Source: Pseudomonadota bacterium (lineage in GTDB: Bacteria > Pseudomonadota > Alphaproteobacteria > Sphingomonadales > Sphingomonadaceae). From it: 9,189 bases of DNA. The stretch covers positions 1 to 9,189 of the forward strand of contig JAEWCK010000282.1 in assembly GCA_023390675.1 (NCBI GenBank), in the 5' to 3' direction. Under the pieces are notes generated by a model, which searched no databases, was not told the DNA's origin, and saw nothing but the letters and a program-made list of their open reading frames with translations. This document shows positions 1-7,378 of the stretch, piece after piece (the stretch's first letter is position 1; every line of letters begins with the position of its first letter). The position numbers were made by a program, and so were the translations under genes.

Positions 1-354
1 ATCGAATGCCGCATCAACGCCGAGGATCCGCGCACCTTCGCCCCCTCGCCGGGCCTCGTGAAGCAGTATCACGCGCCGGGCGGCATGAACGTCCGCGTCG
101 ATTCGGGGCTCTATGCCGGCTACAAGGTGCCGCCTTATTACGACTCGATGATCGCCAAGCTGATCGTTTACGGCACCACGCGCGCCGGCGCGCTCAGGCG
201 TCTCCGCCGCGCGCTCGAGGAATTCGTGATCGACGGGATGAAGACCACGATTCCCCTCCACCAGGCGCTGCTCGACGACCCCGATTTCCAGGCGGGCAAC
301 TACACGATCAAGTGGCTCGAGGAGTGGCTCGCGAAGCAGGACGGCGCCAGCTAA
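1..354 (+). CDS. accC: Biotin carboxylase subunit of acetyl-CoA carboxylase, C-terminal part (5' end outside window)
   Basis: This is the last 117 residues of AccC, read in frame from base 1 to the TAA at 352-354. AccC carboxylates the biotin on AccB using ATP and bicarbonate, the first step of malonyl-CoA formation for fatty-acid synthesis in the cytoplasm. The visible part begins with IECRINAEDP, a hallmark of the biotin carboxylase C-terminal domain. It continues with the family segments PSPGL, VDSG, VPPYYDSMIAKLIVYG and the closing FQAGNYTIKWLEEWL. Full-length AccC is about 450 residues, so roughly three quarters, including the ATP-grasp domain, lies to the left. The RINAEDP and YYDSMIAKLI segments also occur in propionyl- and methylcrotonyl-CoA carboxylase alpha chains. 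Those chains continue into a biotinyl domain, whereas this protein stops soon after TIKWLEEWL, which favours the free-standing AccC subunit. Confidence 0.95.
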   Translation: MECRINAEDPRTFAPSPGLVKQYHAPGGMNVRVDSGLYAGYKVPPYYDSMIAKLIVYGTTRAGALRRLRRALEEFVIDGMKTTIPLHQALLDDPDFQAGNYTIKWLEEWLAKQDGAS

Positions 355-419
355 CCGTCATCCCGGCGAAAGCCGGGATCTCGCGCGGCAAGGGACTCCG
401 GCTTCCGCCGGAGTGACGG
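355..419. repeat. REP-like element of two inverted hairpins between accC and arsC
   Basis: Directly after the accC stop are two perfect hairpins. The first has a 7-bp stem TCCCGGC/GCCGGGA with a GAAA loop (361-378). The second has an 8-bp stem ACTCCGGC/GCCGGAGT with a TTCC loop (395-414). The whole element is bounded by CCGTCA (355-360) and its complement TGACGG (414-419). Reverse-complementing the right half gives a copy of the left half matching at 22 of 28 positions, so this is a pair of REP-type units in opposite orientation (BIME-like). The stem differences between halves are paired (TC..GA against CT..AG), so each hairpin remains intact. Likely roles are mRNA 3'-end protection or transcription attenuation. 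No U-tract supports a classic terminator. Confidence 0.8.
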
Positions 420-423
420 AGAA
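417..423 (+). promoter_or_regulatory. arsC ribosome binding site overlapping the end of the repeat
   Basis: The only Shine-Dalgarno-like sequence ahead of the arsC ATG at 427 is CGGAGAA (417-423). Its first three bases are the last bases of the repeat's outer arm TGACGG. If the outer arms of the element pair in the mRNA, the ribosome binding site would be partly sequestered. The site is seen in the sequence; the regulatory consequence is inferred. Confidence 0.45.
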
Positions 424-426
424 ATC

Positions 427-765
427 ATGAAGGCCACCATCTACCACAATCCCCGCTGCTCGAAGTCGCGCGAGGCGCTGGCGATCCTCGAGGAGACGCG
501 GGGCGTCGACGTCGAAGTGATCGAGTATCTCAAGACCCCGCCGACCCGCGAGACGTTGAAGGACCTGTTCGAGCGCGCCGGAATGACCGCGCGCGAGGGG
601 CTCCGCATGGGCGAGGACGACGCCAAACCCCTGAAGGGCGCCGACGACGACGCGATCCTCGACGCGATGGCCGCCAACCCGATTCTCATCGAGCGCGCGC
701 TGGTGGTAACCGAAAAGGGCGCCCGCCTCGGCCGCCCGCCCGAAAAGATTCGCGAGATCCTCTAG
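427..765 (+). CDS. arsC: ArsC/YfgD-type glutaredoxin-dependent arsenate reductase-like protein
   Basis: This 112-residue protein has the thioredoxin-like fold of the ArsC family, whose type member reduces arsenate to arsenite using glutaredoxin and glutathione. The N-terminus YHNPRCSKSREAL carries the catalytic Cys11. Arg60, Arg90 (in NPILIER) and Arg103 (in GRPPE) occupy the places of the three oxyanion-binding arginines of plasmid R773 ArsC. YHNPRCSKSRE and the ending ARLGRPPE closely resemble the chromosomal E. coli protein YfgD, so it may be the housekeeping paralogue rather than a true resistance enzyme. No arsR, arsB or acr3 neighbour is visible. It lies 72 bases after accC, separated by the REP-like element, and may be transcribed with accC. 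The start at 427 is the first ATG before the conserved N-terminus and has a GGAGA site ahead of it. Confidence 0.88.
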   Translation: MKATIYHNPRCSKSREALAILEETRGVDVEVIEYLKTPPTRETLKDLFERAGMTAREGLRMGEDDAKPLKGADDDAILDAMAANPILIERALVVTEKGARLGRPPEKIREIL

Positions 766-770
766 TCCGC

Positions 771-842
771 GCTCCTGCGAAAGCAGGAGCCAAAGGTTTC
801 TCGGTCGTCGCTGTGGCTCTGGGCTCCTGCTTCCGCAGGAGC
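771..842. repeat. Second REP-like double-hairpin element, between convergent genes
   Basis: There are two perfect 8-bp hairpins with the same arms. GCTCCTGC/GCAGGAGC with a GAAA loop lies at 771-790, and the same arms with a TTCC loop lie at 823-842. They are separated by 32 bases. The right hairpin is the inverted copy of the left except for one loop base. The design matches the element at 355-419 (GAAA loop left, TTCC loop right), with the stem core CCGGC replaced by CCTGC in both hairpins. It fills the gap between the 3' ends of arsC (+) and the PAS gene (-), where it could act as a two-way transcription barrier. The function is inferred. Confidence 0.78.
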
Positions 843-874
843 ACGAGTCCAGTTCCGCCATCTGCGCGAAACGC

Positions 875-1327
875 TCAGCCCGCCTTTGCGCGCTTCAGAT
901 GCGTGATGTCCTGCTTCAGCCCGTAGAGATACGCCGCCCGTCCGTCACGCGCCTCCACGTCGGCGGTGATGCGCAGCCAGCGCGGCTCGCCGTCGGCGCG
1001 GCGAATTTCCGCCTCGAAGGTGAAGCTGCCGCAAGTCGCGATCGCTTCGCTGCGCAGCCGATCGAGCTCGGCGCGCGAATCCTCGCTGTACATCGCGACC
1101 ACGTCGTCGCGCCGCACGGGCTGGTCGGGCGGAAGGCCGAACAGCTCGAACACGCCCGTCGTCCAGCGCAGCGAATCGTCCGAAAGATCGCATTCCCATG
1201 CCGCGGGCATCGGCGGCAGCGCGGCGGGCTCGGGCGCCGATGGCATCACTTCGAGGCTGGTCGCCCAGCCCATCGGCACGCGCCCGACCGCCGGGAGCGC
1301 GGCGCTTTCGATCCAGTGACGACTCAT
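875..1327 (-). CDS. Stand-alone PAS-domain protein
   Basis: This 150-residue protein consists almost entirely of one PAS fold of the PAS_3 type. It runs from WECDLSDDSLRWTTGVFELFG (about residues 44-64), through the EAEIRRADGEPRWLRI strand region, to the closing YGLKQDITHLKRA. That final segment resembles the PAC motif leading into the DIT linker found before histidine kinase or GGDEF domains. Here the protein ends about eight residues later, so no output domain is present. The first ~40 residues are low in recognisable features. It may sense a ligand or bind a partner protein; no cofactor-binding residue can be assigned. The ATG at 1325-1327 (MSRHWIES) was chosen. An upstream TTG at 1388-1390 would add 21 arginine-rich residues and is less likely. 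It is divergent from purL, with 113 bases between starts, and no strong Shine-Dalgarno sequence is visible. Confidence 0.75.
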   Translation of the reverse strand: MSRHWIESAALPAVGRVPMGWATSLEVMPSAPEPAALPPMPAAWECDLSDDSLRWTTGVFELFGLPPDQPVRRDDVVAMYSEDSRAELDRLRSEAIATCGSFTFEAEIRRADGEPRWLRITADVEARDGRAAYLYGLKQDITHLKRAKAG

Positions 1328-1440
1328 ACGCGAATGCTCTGCACCGGAAAAACCCTTGCCGGCGACCTCGTAGCGCCGCCGCCCGCGCAATGTCCAGCGG
1401 CGGGGTGACGCGACCGCATGCGCTCGCTATGGGCTCGCGC

Positions 1441-3660
<2,220 letters not shown>

Positions 3661-3662
3661 CG

Positions 3663-3983
3663 CTATTTCGCCGGGTAGCGGTGGAATTCGCACCGCGAAT
3701 AGTTGGTGAGCACGTAGATCGCCGGCTCGGCGGGCTTATCCGTGCGCTTGGCGAGAATCACCTTGCCCCATCCGGCGAACCGCTTCAGCTCGCCCGGCTT
3801 GTACGTGTTCAGCTTGCCTTCCTTGACATAGGTCGTGCCGAAGAATTTGAGCGGTTCGCCATTGACGTACCAGCTCTGGTTCGCGGCCTCTTCTGCCGCC
3901 CCCGGGGTCGCGGGCAAAATCAGGCACTCGCCCTGCGGCGCGCCGCCGGCCGCCAGCGCCGCCGATAGAATCAATGCGATCAT
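3663..3983 (-). CDS. Small exported protein of unknown function, paralogue A
   Basis: I do not recognise this 106-residue protein as a named family. It begins with a hydrophobic stretch (residues 2-15, IALILSAALAAGGA) that could be a signal peptide, although no Lys or Arg precedes it. Cys20 follows but not in a lipobox. The mature part has WY (38-39), TYVK (51-54), YVLTN (90-94) and CEF (98-100), and ends HRYPAK. These motifs recur at the same spacing in the neighbouring upstream gene (4084-4401), so the two are paralogues. The two conserved cysteines (Cys20, Cys98) could form a disulphide in the periplasm. The start is supported by a strong Shine-Dalgarno sequence, GAGGAGGG (complement of 3989-3996). 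It lies 100 bases downstream of its paralogue in the same direction and converges on purL with a 2-base gap. Confidence 0.8.
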   Translation of the reverse strand: MIALILSAALAAGGAPQGECLILPATPGAAEEAANQSWYVNGEPLKFFGTTYVKEGKLNTYKPGELKRFAGWGKVILAKRTDKPAEPAIYVLTNYSRCEFHRYPAK

Positions 3984-4083
3984 GCGTTCCCTCCTCTCGC
4001 TTGCGGATCGAGCGCGGGCTCGGTCTTTCGCCGGGGAACGGGACCGTTCCCTGCCTTCGGCAGCGCCATGCGCCCTGCCCGAC
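3984..4083. other. Gap between the two paralogues with two small hairpins
   Basis: These 100 bases hold two inverted repeats: GGGAACG/CGTTCCC with a 4-base loop (4034-4051) and CTGCC/GGCAG with a 3-base loop (4051-4063). Neither is followed by a T-rich run on either strand, so they are not classic intrinsic terminators. They could limit transcription from the upstream paralogue into the downstream one or stabilise mRNA ends. The right-hand part (3989-3998) carries the ribosome binding site of the gene ending at 3663. Confidence 0.4.
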
Positions 4084-4401
4084 TTATTCCCGGATCTGGT
4101 AGGGCTGGAATTCGCAGCCGGCGAGGTTGGTCAGCACATAGAGCACCTCGCGCTGCGGATTGCCCGCCTCGGCATAGACCGCCGCGCCCTTGTACGAGGT
4201 CAGCAGCGCCACATCCCCCTTCCGGAGCACGCGCGGCAGCCCGTATTTGACATAGGTCTTCTTCTCGATCGTGATGGGATCGTTGCCGATGTACCAGGCG
4301 TCCCCCGCCGCCTCCGCGTCCGCCAGCGTGGCTCCGGACGGAATTGCCACACATGCGTCCTGCGGAACCGCCACCGCCAGAATCGTTGCCATGAACAACA
4401 T
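4084..4401 (-). CDS. Small exported protein of unknown function, paralogue B
   Basis: This 105-residue protein starts with a short hydrophobic segment (residues 2-12, LFMATILAVAV), a probable but minimal signal peptide without a basic n-region. Cys17 and CVAIP follow. It shares with the gene at 3663-3983 the order C-x-x-I/L-P, AEAA/EEAA, WY (36-37), TYVK (49-52), YVLTN (88-92) and CEF (96-98), with near-identical spacing. This shows a tandem duplication that has since diverged, mainly in the middle (residues 53-87). The conserved Cys17 and Cys96 may pair. The ATG at 4401 has a strong site AAGGGGAGG (complement of 4406-4414); ATG codon 4 is a less favoured alternative start. It is the first gene of the minus-strand pair and is divergent from the DUF3052 gene, with 80 bases between starts. 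Function unknown. Confidence 0.8.
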   Translation of the reverse strand: MLFMATILAVAVPQDACVAIPSGATLADAEAAGDAWYIGNDPITIEKKTYVKYGLPRVLRKGDVALLTSYKGAAVYAEAGNPQREVLYVLTNLAGCEFQPYQIRE

Positions 4402-4481
4402 CTTGCCTCCCCTTCTTCCGATTCGCGCAGATGCTAGCCGATACTCCCCCGCCGCGTTAAGCTCTCCAAAAGGAGACGCCG

Positions 4482-4889
4482 ATGACCGCAGGCTATTCGG
4501 GCACGCCGCTCGCGCAGAAGCTCGGGCTCAAGCCCGGAATCCGCGCCTGGTTCCACAACATGCCGGAGAGCGTGCGCGCCGAGATCGATCCCGAGGAGCT
4601 ACGCGTCGAGGAGATGGAGGCGGCGTCGGAAGGCCTCCAGGCCGCGCACCTCTTCGTCACCGAACGCGCCCGGCTCGACCGCGAGCTCGACGCGCTCTGC
4701 TCGCTGCTCGACCGCAACGGCTTCATCTGGGTCTCCTGGCCCAAAAAGGCCGCCAGCCTGGAGACCGACATCACCGAGGACGTGATCCGCGACGTCGCCC
4801 TCCCCAAGGGGCTGGTCGACATCAAGGTCTGCGCGGTCGACGAAACCTGGTCCGGATTGAAGCTCGTTATCCGCAAGGAAAACCGGTGA
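4482..4889 (+). CDS. DUF3052 family protein
   Basis: This 135-residue soluble protein matches what I know of the DUF3052 family, which has no established biochemical role. Typical features are the opening MTAGYSGTPLAQKLGLKPG (residues 1-19), the central FIWVSWPKKAA (about 85-95), and ITEDVIRD followed by GLVDIKVCAVDETWSGLKLV near the C-terminus. The length is about that expected for the family. A clear Shine-Dalgarno sequence AAAAGGAGA (4467-4475) lies 6 bases before the ATG and fixes the start. It is the first gene of a three-gene operon: its TGA overlaps the GTG start of the next gene (GTGA, 4886-4889). The promoter must lie in the 80-base divergent gap 4402-4481, where I could not pick out convincing -35 and -10 boxes. 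Confidence 0.88.
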   Translation: MTAGYSGTPLAQKLGLKPGIRAWFHNMPESVRAEIDPEELRVEEMEAASEGLQAAHLFVTERARLDRELDALCSLLDRNGFIWVSWPKKAASLETDITEDVIRDVALPKGLVDIKVCAVDETWSGLKLVIRKENR

Positions 4890-5326
4890 CCGCCGCGCGC
4901 CGCATCGCGCTGGCGACGCTGATCGCGGGCACGCTCGACATCGCCTTCGCCGCGATCGTCACGGCGGCGGAGGGCAGATCCATCCCCGCGATGCTCCGCG
5001 GCGTCGCGAGCGGTCCCGCGCCCGCCGCCATCGACTGGGGCATGTCCGGCAGCGCGCTCGGCCTCGCCGTCCATTTCGCGATCATGCTGGCGATGGCGGC
5101 CGCCTTCATCGCGATCCGCGATCGCGTTCCCGTCGTCCGCGCCCACACGCTGGCTTTCGCGGCGCTCTACGGCGTGGTGCTCTGGCTGATCATGAACGGT
5201 CTGGTTCTCCCCGCGCGCTTCGGCTCGCCCTTCCCGAGCCCCAACGCGTCCCAGATCGCCAAGCAACTCTTCGCGCACATCGTGTTGGTCGGCCTCCCGA
5301 TCGGATTGATCGCCCGCAGGGAATGA
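4886..5326 (+). CDS. Four-helix inner-membrane protein of unknown function
   Basis: This 146-residue protein is mostly hydrophobic, with about four membrane segments: LATLIAGTLDIAFAAIV (about 9-25), ALGLAVHFAIMLAMAAAFIA (about 57-76), LAFAALYGVVLWLIMNGLVL (about 90-109) and a last one near LFAHIVLVGLPIGLIA before the terminal RRE. The pattern AGTLDI ... ASG ... HF ... LYG ... MN..VLP ... H....GLPI is that of a common but uncharacterised proteobacterial membrane protein. The GTG start at 4886 overlaps the previous stop, implying translational coupling. Its own TGA overlaps the ATG of the next gene (ATGA, 5323-5326). Longer in-frame readings upstream run antisense to paralogue B and through the DUF3052 gene in a second frame, so they are rejected. 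Confidence 0.8.
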   Translation: MTAARRIALATLIAGTLDIAFAAIVTAAEGRSIPAMLRGVASGPAPAAIDWGMSGSALGLAVHFAIMLAMAAAFIAIRDRVPVVRAHTLAFAALYGVVLWLIMNGLVLPARFGSPFPSPNASQIAKQLFAHIVLVGLPIGLIARRE

Positions 5327-6546
5327 GCGCCCGCCAGAGCGAAACCACGCGTATCGCCGCGCTCGACACGCTGCGCGGCGTCGCGGTGATGGGCATCCTC
5401 CTGCTCAACATCATCGGCTTCGCGATGCCGCAGGCTGCCTATTCGAACCCGCGCGCCTACGGCGGCTGGCACGGCGCCGATCTCGCGGTCTGGGCCATCA
5501 ACGCGGTCTTCTTCGACGGCCGGATGCGCGCGCTCTTCTCGCTGCTGTTCGGCGCATCGACTTTGCTCGTGATCGAGCGCGCCGAGGCGGCCGGGCGCAG
5601 CCCCGCGGTCGCGCATTTCAGCCGGATGGGCTGGCTCCTCCTCTTCGGGCTCGCGCATCTCTGGCTCGTCTGGGAAGGCGACATCCTCGCGCTCTATGCG
5701 CTGATCGGCATGGCGGCCTTCCGCTCGCGCAAGCTGCCCGTCGAGCGGTTGCTCGTCCTTGGCCTGATGCTCGCCTGCGCCAACGCCGTCATCTTCGCCG
5801 CGGTCGCCGCGCCGCTCTGGCAATCGACTCCCGACCCGCACGCGCTCGAATCGCTCATCCGCGGCTTCGGCACGCCCCCGTCCACCGAGATCGCGCGCGA
5901 GCTCGCGCTCTACCGCGGCGACTATGCGACGATCCTTGCCGATCGCTTCCGCGAATCGCGGTTCGGCCCGATCCAGCTCGCCGGCCTCTACGGCCCCGAG
6001 ACGCTCGCCTACATGCTCTTCGGCATGGCCGCATTGCGCACCGGCATGCTTACCGGCGCCTGGCCCCGTGCGCGCTACCGTCGCTGGCTGCTCGTCTGCT
6101 GGGGCGTCACGCTCCCGCTCTATGCCGCACTCGCCTGGTGGATGATCGCCAGCGGCTTCGCCCTCGCCCCGGTCCTGCTCGCTACCTTCGTGCTCGGCAC
6201 GCCGCTCCGCCTGCCGATGATGCTCGGCTGGGTCTGCCTGATCCTGCTCCTGGCGCGACCCGGCGGCGCGCTGACGACCCGCATCGCCGCCGCCGGCCGG
6301 ATGGCGTTCAGCAACTACCTCCTCACCAGCCTGATCTGCACCACGCTCTTCTACGGCTACGGACTCGACCGGTTCGGCACACTGTCGCGCTGGCAGTGCC
6401 ATCTCGTCGTCATGGGCGTCTGGGCGGCGATGCTGCTCTGGTCGAAGCCGTGGCTGGCGCGCTTCCGCTACGGGCCGCTCGAATGGGCGTGGCGCAGCCT
6501 CTCGCGCTTTCGGTTCGAGCCGATGCGCGGCCCTGCGCGCGCGTGA
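5323..6546 (+). CDS. DUF418 / YeiB-type integral membrane protein
   Basis: This 407-residue polytopic membrane protein has roughly eight to ten hydrophobic segments. The N-terminus ALDTLRGVAVMGILLLNI (residues 13-30) is the signature of YeiB-type proteins. It is followed by FFDGRMRALFSLLFGAS, a characteristic loop and helix. The C-terminal third fits the DUF418 domain: AAAGRMAFSNYLLTSL, the FYGYGL turn, and near the end RYGPLEWAWRSLSR, where GPLEW.WR is diagnostic. The length is close to E. coli YeiB (about 385). The biochemical role is not established; the topology resembles acyltransferase-3-type and transporter-like proteins. It is the last gene of the operon, and its ATG lies inside the stop of the preceding gene. 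Confidence 0.9.
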   Translation: MSARQSETTRIAALDTLRGVAVMGILLLNIIGFAMPQAAYSNPRAYGGWHGADLAVWAINAVFFDGRMRALFSLLFGASTLLVIERAEAAGRSPAVAHFSRMGWLLLFGLAHLWLVWEGDILALYALIGMAAFRSRKLPVERLLVLGLMLACANAVIFAAVAAPLWQSTPDPHALESLIRGFGTPPSTEIARELALYRGDYATILADRFRESRFGPIQLAGLYGPETLAYMLFGMAALRTGMLTGAWPRARYRRWLLVCWGVTLPLYAALAWWMIASGFALAPVLLATFVLGTPLRLPMMLGWVCLILLLARPGGALTTRIAAAGRMAFSNYLLTSLICTTLFYGYGLDRFGTLSRWQCHLVVMGVWAAMLLWSKPWLARFRYGPLEWAWRSLSRFRFEPMRGPARA

Positions 6547-6548
6547 AG

Positions 6549-6567
6549 TTGCAAACGCGTCGCAATA
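6549..6567 (+). promoter_or_regulatory. Weaker upstream Fur-like palindrome, partner of the box at 6571
   Basis: The sequence TTGCAAACGCGTCGCAATA has symmetric ends (TTGC/GCAA) and matches the following box at 14 of 19 positions. The two starts are 22 bases apart, about two helical turns. Taken alone it fits a Fur consensus poorly, so its support is the spacing and similarity to its neighbour. It starts two bases after the stop codon of the DUF418 gene. Which regulator binds is inferred. Confidence 0.35.
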
Positions 6568-6570
6568 CCC

Positions 6571-6589
6571 TTGCGAATCAGTCTCAATA
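6571..6589 (+). promoter_or_regulatory. Candidate Fur box upstream of bfd
   Basis: Within TTGCGAATCAGTCTCAATA the core TGCGAATCAGTCTCA agrees at 13 of 15 positions with the general Fur-type palindrome TGAGAATCATTCTCA. Six of eight position pairs about its centre are complementary. It lies 35 bases before the bfd start. TTGCGA (6571-6576) could also be a -35 box, with a weak -10 TACATC at 6594-6599 after 17 bases, which would place the operator over the promoter as expected for iron-dependent repression. The regulator assignment rests on resemblance and on the iron-storage genes downstream. Confidence 0.5.
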
Positions 6590-6623
6590 GCCGTACATCC
6601 CGCGCAAGAGTTGTGAGGGTCGA

Positions 6624-6794
6624 ATGGTCGTCTGCGTCTGCAATGCAATTCGGGAACGTGACGTGCGCGCCGCCGCGCGCGAAGGCGCGACCAGCGCCTG
6701 CCAGGCCTACCGCGCGCTTGGCATGCAGCCCAAATGCGGTCAGTGCGTCCCCTTTGCGCGCGAGATCATCAACGAAGAGCGTGCTGCTGCGTAA
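6624..6794 (+). CDS. bfd: Bacterioferritin-associated ferredoxin
   Basis: This 56-residue protein opens MVVCVCNAIRERDVR. Bfd is a small cytoplasmic [2Fe-2S] ferredoxin that docks on bacterioferritin and passes electrons to its core, reducing Fe(III) so that stored iron is released. The four cluster cysteines are Cys4, Cys6, Cys38 and Cys41 (C-x-C and C-x-x-C in PKCGQCV), with the same numbering as E. coli Bfd. An additional Cys26 is present. The C-terminal tail is shorter than in E. coli (64 residues). The ribosome site GAGGG (6615-6619) sits 4 bases before the ATG. The bfr gene follows after 101 bases, fitting a functional pair. A Fur-like box just upstream suggests expression under iron limitation. 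The gene is short enough to be missed by length cut-offs. Confidence 0.93.
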   Translation: MVVCVCNAIRERDVRAAAREGATSACQAYRALGMQPKCGQCVPFAREIINEERAAA

Positions 6795-6895
6795 CAGTCG
6801 CAACAGCCGAAACCCGCAGAAATCCGCCATTTTTCGCTGTAAAAGCGCGGCTCGCGCGCCTATCCTGCCAACCTGAATTGCGAACAGGTGGGCAT

Positions 6896-7378
6896 ATGAA
6901 GGGCGACGCCAAGGTCCTCGAATATCTGAACGAGGCGCTCAAGAACGAGCTCACCGCGATCAACCAATATTGGCTGCACTATCGCTTGCTCGACAATTGG
7001 GGCGTCAAGAAGCTCGCCGAGCTCGAGCGCCACGAATCGATCGACGAGATGAAGCACGCCGACAGGCTGGCCGAGCGCATCCTCTTCCTCGACGGCCTCC
7101 CCAATTTCCAGCTGCTCGGGCGCCTGCGCATCGGCGAGACGGTCGAGGAAATCCTCCGCGCCGATCTCGCGGTCGAGATGGAGGCGATCCCGCTCCTCAA
7201 GGATGCGATCGCGCATTGCGAGACCGTCCGCGACTATGTCTCGCGCGATTTGCTCGCCGAAATTCTCGAAAGCGAAGAGGAGCATGTCGACACGCTCGAG
7301 AAGCAGTTCGACATGATCGCGCGGATGGGGCTGGAGAACTACATCCAGCTCAACAGCGAAGCTGCGGAAGCGAGCTAG
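6896..7378 (+). CDS. bfr: Bacterioferritin
   Basis: This 160-residue ferritin-like four-helix protein assembles into a 24-subunit cage that oxidises Fe(II) and stores it as a ferric mineral. All dinuclear ferroxidase ligands are present: Glu18, Glu51, His54, Glu94, Glu127 and His130. Met52, which ligates haem b between two subunits, is also present, marking a true haem-binding Bfr. The start MKGDAKVLEYLNEALKNEL and the ending ENYIQLNSEAAEAS are typical, and the length is usual for the family. The ATG at 6896 is preceded by AGGTGG (6886-6891). It follows bfd by 101 bases with no terminator-like hairpin, so at least part of its expression may come from the bfd promoter. Its stop overlaps the stop of the convergent Hpt gene in the palindrome CTAG (7375-7378). 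Confidence 0.97.
   Translation: MKGDAKVLEYLNEALKNELTAINQYWLHYRLLDNWGVKKLAELERHESIDEMKHADRLAERILFLDGLPNFQLLGRLRIGETVEEILRADLAVEMEAIPLLKDAIAHCETVRDYVSRDLLAEILESEEEHVDTLEKQFDMIARMGLENYIQLNSEAAEAS

Noticed and set aside
355..842. The hairpin elements as intrinsic terminators or a CRISPR array
   Set aside because: No T-run follows any stem, and there are only two unequal elements without regular spacers, so neither description fits. A REP-like repeat is the better reading.
1198..1440. Extended N-terminus for PurL from an upstream in-frame start
   Set aside because: It would run antisense to the PAS gene and add an Arg/Ala-rich extension not found in PurL, whose usual N-terminus is matched from 1441.
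4402..4481. Divergent promoters in the gap between paralogue B and the DUF3052 gene
   Set aside because: Promoters are expected here, but no -35/-10 pair with correct spacing could be picked with confidence on either strand, so none is listed.
4271..4885. Long N-terminal extension of the four-helix membrane protein
   Set aside because: It overlaps paralogue B on the other strand and the whole DUF3052 gene in a different frame. The GTG at 4886 gives a compact membrane protein with a stop-start overlap.
5167..6648. Long minus-strand open frame opposite the DUF418 gene
   Set aside because: Its translation is low-complexity and rich in Arg, Glu and Ala, and the DUF418 frame has clear family motifs and an operon start overlap.
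6734..6895. Upstream start for bfr inside bfd
   Set aside because: It would overlap bfd out of frame, and the bacterioferritin N-terminus MKGDAKVLEYLNEAL starts at 6896 with its own ribosome site.
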